Source: Absidia repens (Eukaryota > Mucoromycota > Mucoromycetes > Mucorales > Cunninghamellaceae). From it: a stretch of DNA of 64,000 nt. Position numbers and translations under genes: made by a program. The DNA lies in the NCBI GenBank assembly GCA_002105175.1, contig MCGE01000020.1:310001-374000 (forward strand), written 5' to 3'. Shown here one piece after another: positions 57,773 through 64,000 of this stretch (positions within the stretch are counted from its first letter, which is position 1; every line of letters begins with the position of its first letter). The notes below the pieces were generated by a model. That model searched no databases. It was given only the letters and a program-made list of their open reading frames with translations, and was not told where the DNA came from.

Positions 57773-58526
57773 GGTTATATTAATGAGGTGAATAAAAAAA
57801 AAAAGGAACAGGAGAATCCTGGACAATTTTCTTTCTGCCTTCTAATTCAAGCCACCAGGGCGGCGGTTGAAATGAATTAACAAATAAGGGATTCCCCCTT
57901 TTTTTTTGGCTTCACACATAGACATGGCGCTTTCTTCGAGACAGGCAGGCAAGCAGGTCTTAGCCTTACTCTAAAACTCAAAAGGCACGCGTTTATGGAT
58001 GACAAAAGAACAGCATATTGCTCCTTTTATTGTTTTTGAATCACCACCATGTCCTCCCGAAAAGAATCTAGTCGAAAAACGCATTGGTTAAATTGGGCAA
58101 CCTTATCATCACAGTGAAAAAGATGATGTTACATACAGCGTTACAGCTACCTAAATGTTGTGGAACCGGCGGCACCGATTGCTCGGAACGTGGAGGGAAA
58201 TCATATTGGTGGCACAAGGCTTGGGGAATTTTTGATTGGTTTGTACTGACTATATTTATTGTAATGGAGATAGACTATTTTTTTTAGACATTAGCATAGT
58301 TGGTTTTGTGGGTGGGGATATCCTCTTTAAAATCTTCAAATAAAACAAATACAATACATAAATAATCAAATCATTTGGTTTTTATTTTCAAGGTTTTGTC
58401 AAAATCATCTAATAATTGAACCCCAATAGGAGAGAGGGATTGAGAGCAGGTTGGAGAGCGGAAGGGGGGGTAAATCATAGCGGGATATATAAACTAGATA
58501 TACATATAAAAAGGGATATGGGTTTT
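57773..58526. other. Intergenic: RPB6 promoter and EI24-like 3' UTR
   Basis: No gene is supported; the short frame at 58084-58287 has no recognisable features. TTTATT at 58381-58386 is a likely minus-strand poly(A) signal for the neighbouring membrane protein. Confidence 0.5.
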
Positions 58527-59634
58527 CTAAGCTACAGATGAATAACTTTGATCATTGGACTGTTGAAGAAGTCGAGTATGTTCTGTGCTATTGATGGAGG
58601 GCACAATGGAATCAGGACCACGAGCGGATGGATACATCGAGGTGACCGAGGCTTCATTGGAAGGCACTGTTTGTTCGGCGCGTTCAAAGGCATCACCTAG
58701 CCATAAAGCAGCCCCAACAATATTGGTCCACATAAACAGCAAGTTGGCAATGGGGATTAATTCAAGAGCAACAGACACAGCACCAAAGTTACAGTAAGAA
58801 AATCGATGTTTCCAAGCGTGTCGGCGAGATTCGGTCACTGTCATGCCTCTGAGCTCCAAGTCATGATGAATAGTCAATCCCCAACTAAAAAAAAAAAAAA
58901 AAAGGAAGATGAGCCATGCCCTGTCCTGACGCATACATATTTTCTTTTTCTCCCTTTGATTATGGTGTTCCACTTACCAGGCTGGGAATCCGTTGATATA
59001 ACACGCCAAAGCCGTACCGACAACAGGAATAAGATTCAAAGGTAACGTAATAATCAAAATCAAAACCTATACGCGGAAAACGAGATATATAGGAAGTAAA
59101 TTTCTACCCAACAATAATTTTTCGCAACAAAATAGTTTACCCGAGCCAAAACCAAGAAAAAGACCAGCAATAAGCTTGAGGAAAAACTTCGGCAGCAGCG
59201 GACCAAGGCGGGAACGTCAGGGCCACCATTCAATAACCGATCGAGACCGCGAGCCTTCAGTGTAGCATCAAACAAGGCGTCTTGGAAAAAGGGTAGCAAG
59301 ATAGCGTAACAAAGGAGGTCAAAGATAGCCGATTCAATAATACTGAAAATAACAGACGCGGGCCAAGCTAACCAAGCTGGCCAATGATGGGAATGTTCAA
59401 GTGAATGGACTTGCCAGGGCAAAAGATAAAAAAACGCAATCACAATAGATACCACACCAAATCCAAGCGTCAAAAGGAAAGGCAAGAGTGTTTTGAGCCA
59501 GAGTTCCTATTGATAAAAAAAATTGTTGCTTTAGGAAGAGAAGCAAAAACACAACAACTATAATACTTTACCTTTGGATGTTGGAAAAAGAATGCAATAC
59601 CCTTTAACGGATATATGGCTGATGGCAAAGGCAT
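58527..59634 (-). CDS. EI24/RRT8-like multi-pass membrane protein
   Basis: Integral membrane protein related to the EI24/CysZ-like group that in fungi includes RRT8/LDS proteins of lipid droplets and spore wall. The molecular role is unclear. Exons are 59634-59572, 59506-59141, 59066-58978 and 58884-58527, giving 291 aa. About five or six hydrophobic segments are visible: FLLTLGFGVVSIVIAFFYLL, the WPASVIFSIIESAIFDLLCY region, a Leu-rich helix (SSSLLLVFFLVLARV), VLILIITLPLNLIPVVGTAL and ALELIPIANLLFMWTNIVGA. ALF-x-A-L-x-ARGLD and the helix ending NIVGAALWLGD are usual in fungal members. The tail is hydrophilic and Ser-rich. Assignment to the family is moderately confident. Confidence 0.75.
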
Positions 59635-60533
59635 GACAATAAATGGAGAGACAGAAAAAAAGAAAGAAAAAAAGAGGGAAAGAAAAAAAAAAAAAAAAGG
59701 AAAAAGAAGAGACGGTGTAGAGACTTAAAAAAGAAAAAGAAAAAAAAAACGCAACCGGGAGAGTGAGTTTCAAAAAAGTGAAGCGGGACGATCAGTACAT
59801 GATCAAGTCTAAATTTTATTGGATGAAGTGGGAGGTCATTGAGCGTGTGTGAGGTGTGCATAAAAACAGAACTAAAAATCAAAGCTAAAACAAATAGAAG
59901 GGTAAACAGGCTAAATCGTAATCTTCTTCAAGGTACGCCACAACAACAATTAAGTAATAGCCAAGTTGATTGGGGCCATAAAAATGTGTTTCGTTTAAAA
60001 AGTTACTTGCGTTTTTTTCTTTACTAGATGGAAAGGTTGTTGGTTACTACGCTACACGATTCTTCCAGCCCATTTATGTAACGACAAAATGAGATGTAGC
60101 AATTTAACAAATAGTGAGTATCTAAGTTGCTTATTGTTTATACCGCTCATCAAAATGCAAAGAAGTAGATGTCATGTATACCGTAGGGTTATGTAAAGAA
60201 ATAAAAGAAAACCCTTTCATTCAGTGTTCAAACTCCGTCCAATGCCTTCCCTGGCACCATTGTTTTCAAATCCAAAGATGAGGCATTCAGTTTTCTATAA
60301 CGATACATGTATGTGTTTTAAAATTAGCAGATGTTTGACAGTTGATTGGAATCATGTATTTAGTGAAGGAGGTAACGGGCTCTAGCTTTTGTCTCACTGT
60401 CATTATGATTTCCCAAAAAGTGGCTGATGTTTACTATTTTTGAGATGGCGCTTAGTAGTTCATGCCTTTTTCAATCAACTGCGGGTTTGAATTTTTGTTT
60501 CTTTTCTTTCTTCCCCATTTTTTTTTTCTTTAG
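59635..60533. other. Divergent intergenic region
   Basis: About 0.9 kb between two outward-facing genes. It contains A-rich tracts (59675-59750) upstream of the EI24-like gene. A pyrimidine-rich sequence ending in CTTTAG abuts the metallophosphoesterase ATG. No gene is recognised. Confidence 0.5.
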
Positions 60534-61456
60534 ATGTTTGTCACAAACCAATTCGATGATTTGACCGCCAAAGCACCAGGGACAACTCGGTTTGTATGCA
60601 TGTCAGATACTCATGGCAAGATAAACTTCAAATTCGACGTGCCTGATGGGGATATCTTTAGTAAGTTCTGTAATTTTAGTGAACTATACACAAATCATAT
60701 CGGTCACACTAATACTAATACCTTTCTTTAGTTCACGCAGGGGATCTTACAAGATATGGCAGTGAGAATGAATACACACCGACTATCAACTGGATCAAGT
60801 CATTACCCCACAAGTAAGTAAAATAATAATATTATTTGTCTTTGGGTTTGACTTTGACAGTTATCTCTTTATATGCCAGATTAAAATTCGTTACTGCAGG
60901 CAATCATGACCACGTTTTGGACGAGCAGTATGGATATATAGCCGAAAAACAGTCCATCCTCACACAATTTCAACAAGCCGGGATTACTTACCTAGAACAT
61001 GAAGCTTATCAACTGCCGTCATCGCTTGGCGGGCATCGCCTCTTTGTATCACCTTACGCACCTATTCATCTTGGTGGTGCATTTATGCCTTCATACCATT
61101 TAGATCGTAAGTAAAACTGGCTATATCTTTTGTATTTATAGGACGACGATGATGATTCTGACCCATTTGTTTTTGTTTTGACTTTAGGTTATTGGGAAGA
61201 TATACCAGCGTCTACTGATATACTTGTTACTCATACACCTCCTCGCGGTTACCTGGATCAAACAAGAAGCGGATTACATGTTGGCTGCCCTGCTTTGACC
61301 AAGAAGATTCAAGACATACAGCCCAAGGTATCCATTTTTGGTCATATTCATGAATCCAATGGCTATACAATAAAAGATGATATCCTTTATATCAATGCTT
61401 GCACATCCAACTTTAGATACCAACCCAACCAATTACCTGTAGTCTTCGATCTTTGA
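60534..61456 (+). CDS. Calcineurin-like metallophosphoesterase (MPPED-type)
   Basis: Small phosphodiesterase/phosphatase of the MPPED1/2-like branch; the substrate is unknown. Exons are 60534-60660, 60732-60813, 60880-61106 and 61188-61456, giving 234 aa. All metal-binding motifs are intact: SDTHG (D25, H27), HAGD (D47), GNHD (N78, H79), THTPP (H161) and GHIHE (H198, H200). The end, INACTSNFRYQPNQLPVVFDL, also matches the family. The ATG directly follows a pyrimidine tract and TTTAG, so it may sit at the start of an exon preceded by a 5'-UTR intron. A poly(A) signal AATAAA overlaps the stop region (61456-61461), and the next gene starts only about 160 nt downstream, an unusually tight spacing for this window. 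Confidence 0.9.
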
Positions 61457-61619
61457 ATAAATAAAAACTATTACACACATGTTGCATTTTATCCTCCTTT
61501 TCTCTTCTCCACTATTTGCTGTGCCTTTGATCAATTTTATATTTTCAAATCCCGCTTCCTTCTTTCTGAAAAAAATAAAAAAAAATTCGTTTTTCTTTAT
61601 TTGTATCATCTATTCATCA

Positions 61620-62459
61620 ATGGTTCTCCACGTCAAACAGCCCTGGGTGAAAGGGGGGCTATGGCCCTTCTTCAAATGGGCTCGTTTTTTTATTTACTTT
61701 ACTATTCTCTTCATCTTATACCAAACCTTTATTCTTTTGAAACCATCCCCACCTTCCTCCTTGGACAACAATAGCACCGCCCCTCCTTCTTCTCAGCAGC
61801 AACAGCAACACAAATCACCTGATACTGACAATGGCGGCATCAAGTCATTCACTCCTTTATATCGCGACTTTCCATGGTACAAATCAATACACCCTCGAAT
61901 AATCATGACAGCCAACATCAGCACCACTCATCTCACCACGACCGAGCGACATCAATGGCTGGTGGCCAAGGTGGATCAAGCACGTACCGAGGCGAAACTT
62001 GCTTTCAGTCAACTTCACTTTACTACTACTACGGACGGCGCTGCTGCTGCTGCTGGTGGAGGTATACCTGGATCCGTTATCACAACACATCAAGCTGCAC
62101 AATCCTTCCGCGCCAACATTGATTGTTTGACACAAGGTCGATGGATCCCTTCTACTTCCAACCAACTCATACGCCATGTGCAAGATCCTCTATACGCCAC
62201 TTGTGATAAGCGCTTCTACAAATCACATGCTTCGACGTCACCTCGACCTGAAACTCAATACGAATGGCAGCCATCGGGTGGGGCGGACAATACCTGCTTG
62301 CGCTCACTGCCGAAACCCAGTCCTCAGCAATGGTGCCGCGTTTTGAATGGAAGACATATTTTACTTGTGGGCGATTTGATGCAATACCAACTCCATGAAC
62401 TCTTTTTGGATTATTTAAGGGACGGGCCAACGGTTTGTTTCGGTGAATTGAACTGCAAA

Positions 62460-62544
<85 letters not shown>

Positions 62545-63243
62545 ATATACATAGAGGAGGACGAGACTGGGTCTCTCGAGCGAGACAGAAAAAAAAAAAA
62601 AAAAGCGTTGTTACTGATGAACTAACCGCTTTGCTTGTATGGGTGTGTGTGTGTTAATGTAGATCACACGATTTGTGCTGATTTGGATTCTCGACTACGG
62701 TACCTCCGGAACGACGTTCTAGCCAATAATCGACGACACGACGATCATCAGGGCACGCCGTCCGGGTCGATTGTGACATGGCCATTTGTCGCAAGCAACA
62801 TCCTCAAAACGTACCCGATCCTTGTACTGAACCGATCCCCGATTGCCGAAGACGACGACTCGTTTATCACCAGTCTGATCCAGACATTGGCCTACATTCG
62901 ACGCACCGCACCCAACATGTTGATTGTCTATCGATCGTCCGGGATCGGTCACCCATATTGCGATGATGCCGCCAACCACGGACCATTGAAAAAACCATTG
63001 AGCGATGAGGAAAGAAAGCATTTGCCATTTGGATGGGCGGAATTGGAACGAAGGAATGCCATGGCACGGGCGATTGTGGAAGAGGCAGGAGGTGTATTTG
63101 TAGATTTGGCCGCGCTGACGGATACACGACCGGATGGGCATGTAGGTGGTCATGATTGTTTGCGTTATTGTATCCCTGGCCCTTTGGATACTTGGTTGGA
63201 TATTTTGTATCAAATCTTTGCTACTTTGGCGGATGGGGAATAG
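61620..63243 (+). CDS. PC-esterase-like type II membrane protein lacking catalytic Ser/His
   Basis: Resembles the PC-esterase/TBL group (SGNH-like fold) that acylates or deacylates wall polysaccharides. Exons are 61620-62460 and 62663-63243, giving 473 aa. One transmembrane helix (about 22-41, FFIYFTILFILYQTFILL) follows a short cytosolic tail. A low-complexity stem (Pro/Ser/Gln) precedes the lumenal domain. A Cys-rich region (CLTQGRW, LYATCDKRFY, CLRSL, WCRVL) leads to ILLVGDLMQYQLHELFLDYL, where GDS would be expected but residue 253 is Leu. Near the end, HDCLRYCIPGPLDTWLD has Arg448 where the DxxH motif normally has His. Both differences need only one base change each. If real, the protein is probably not an active esterase. 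A poly(A) signal is at 63486-63491. Confidence 0.82.
62463..62543. repeat. Poly(A) homopolymer of 81 nt inside an intron
   Basis: Begins two bases after the GT donor of the only intron (62461-62662) of the PC-esterase-like gene. A second run of about 15 A lies near 62590. It is the longest homopolymer in the window. Confidence 0.95.
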
Positions 63244-63695
63244 ATAGAGAGAATAGATTGATAGATAGATCTTCGATATTAGATTTTATTACACCTTTCC
63301 CCCCACCCCTTACTTTGATTTTTTTTTTCTTTTGGCGTGCACATATTACATCAATCTACATTACACACATTACATCATATTCCCTATTTAGTTATTTACT
63401 TTTTGTGCCGCACACACTCACATAGTGCCTCGGTATCAGTTGTAGATTCTACACTTTTTTGTATCTTTTTTTTTTTTTTTTATTCAATAAAAAGGACTTG
63501 TCATTCCTCACACTATATTATCATCTGTCTTTTTTTTCTTTCTGAAAATAAAATATCTTAGAACAGTACATATTCAATTCTCATTGATTTTTTTTTTTTA
63601 TGCAATATGATTTGGAATGTCAAAGCTGTATAAATTTATTCAATAGATAATAAGAACGGGAAGTGGAGGTAAAAGAGAAATAAATAAACATCCGT
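63244..63695. other. Convergent intergenic region
   Basis: The 3' UTRs of the PC-esterase-like gene (+) and the elongase (-). Contains GATA-rich sequence just after the stop (63247-63280), T tracts and the AATAAA at 63486-63491. No gene is supported. Confidence 0.55.
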
Positions 63696-64000
63696 TTAAT
63701 GCTGCTTGATGGTTTTTGAAAGTGGATATTGTAATTGATGTGGTTGTTGCTGTTTGTAATTATCTGACGGAGTATTGACGGCAGCAGCAGCGGCAGCAGC
63801 GGCAGCCTTTTGTTGATTGTAGGTGATGCGGTAAAAGTTGATGAACAAGAACAGATACGAGGTCAACAATACACAGCCGGAGAAAGCGGAGATTTCAGTT
63901 CCGGTACAGGTTCCTAGATTGGGCAGGGAAGGATGGTAGGTGTAGGCGTAATAGGTATAGAAACAGAAATAAATCACACCCAAATCAATGACAAATTGTA
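63696..64000 (-). CDS. ELO-family fatty-acid elongase, C-terminal part
   Basis: Partial gene that continues beyond the window. ELO proteins are ER 3-ketoacyl-CoA synthases that lengthen fatty acids with malonyl-CoA. The visible sequence QFVIDLGVIYFCFYTYYAYT, then PSLPNLGTCTGTEISAFSG and LLTSYLFLFINFYRITYNQQ, matches the last two membrane helices and end of the family. The catalytic HxxHH motif would lie upstream, outside this window. A poly-Ala/Gln tail (about 30 residues) follows; this sort of extension varies between species. It would use acetyl-CoA-derived malonyl-CoA. Confidence 0.8.
   Translation of the reverse strand, partial: QFVIDLGVIYFCFYTYYAYTYHPSLPNLGTCTGTEISAFSGCVLLTSYLFLFINFYRITYNQQKAAAAAAAAAVNTPSDNYKQQQPHQLQYPLSKTIKQH

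Overview
This window is nuclear DNA of a filamentous fungus, most likely an early-diverging Mucoromycota species (Mucorales-like). Four observations support this. Genes carry many short GT-AG introns, usually about 60-200 nt, with T-rich acceptors. Intergenic DNA is AT-rich with long A/T homopolymers. ATP-citrate lyase is one fused polypeptide, as in animals, basidiomycetes and Mucoromycota, whereas ascomycetes split it. The protein families (UMTA-type methyltransferase, MP88-like mannoprotein, PC-esterase-like membrane protein) also fit. The genus cannot be fixed from sequence alone.

Layout, left to right. A C2H2 zinc-finger regulator (1477-3289, +). ATP-citrate lyase (4538-8465, +) with a one-base frameshift. 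A Rom2-type Rho1 exchange factor in 12 exons (10999-16214, +). A NAPE-PLD-like metallo-beta-lactamase-fold protein (18145-20121, -) and the meiotic recombination factor Mnd1 (20276-21405, -). A membrane-anchored GH5 exo-beta-1,3-glucanase (22409-24244, +). A SigF/NTF2-like protein (24791-25947, -). An N-myristoylatable methyltransferase (27733-29846, +). A Yap1/Pap1-type bZIP factor (30424-31928, +). An MP88-like secreted mannoprotein (33595-34854, +). HMG-CoA reductase (37745-41603, -). Scd6/LSM14 (42066-43715, -), divergent from a Pumilio protein with an added CCCH finger (44469-47782, +). The Cyc8/Ssn6 corepressor (48819-52715, -). The shared RNA polymerase subunit Rpb6 (56988-57772, -). 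An EI24/RRT8-like membrane protein (58527-59634, -). A metallophosphoesterase (60534-61456, +). A PC-esterase-like type II membrane protein (61620-63243, +). The C-terminus of an ELO fatty-acid elongase (63696 to the window end, -).

Themes. Acetyl-CoA supply and use appear as ATP-citrate lyase, HMG-CoA reductase and the elongase. Cell-wall integrity and surface appear as the RhoGEF, glucanase and MP88-like protein. mRNA fate appears as Scd6 and PUF sharing one promoter region. Transcription appears as two DNA-binding factors, Cyc8 and Rpb6. Nothing suggests a co-regulated metabolic cluster; this reads as ordinary core-genome gene order.

The most unusual signals are four. (1) A dispersed, apparently noncoding repeat of about 0.9-1.3 kb is present in four copies (near 8.7-9.86, 16.6-17.5, 35.65-36.96 and 55.14-56.34 kb). 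It is organised like a promoter, transcribed body and poly(A) signals, with degenerate internal subrepeats. (2) Two enzyme-fold proteins have lost expected catalytic residues (NAPE-PLD-like and PC-esterase-like). (3) Several exons are tiny, including first coding exons of only 3 and 4 nt. (4) Two introns are stop-free and a multiple of three long. Exon coordinates were derived by hand from splice consensus and reading frame and have not been checked against transcripts.
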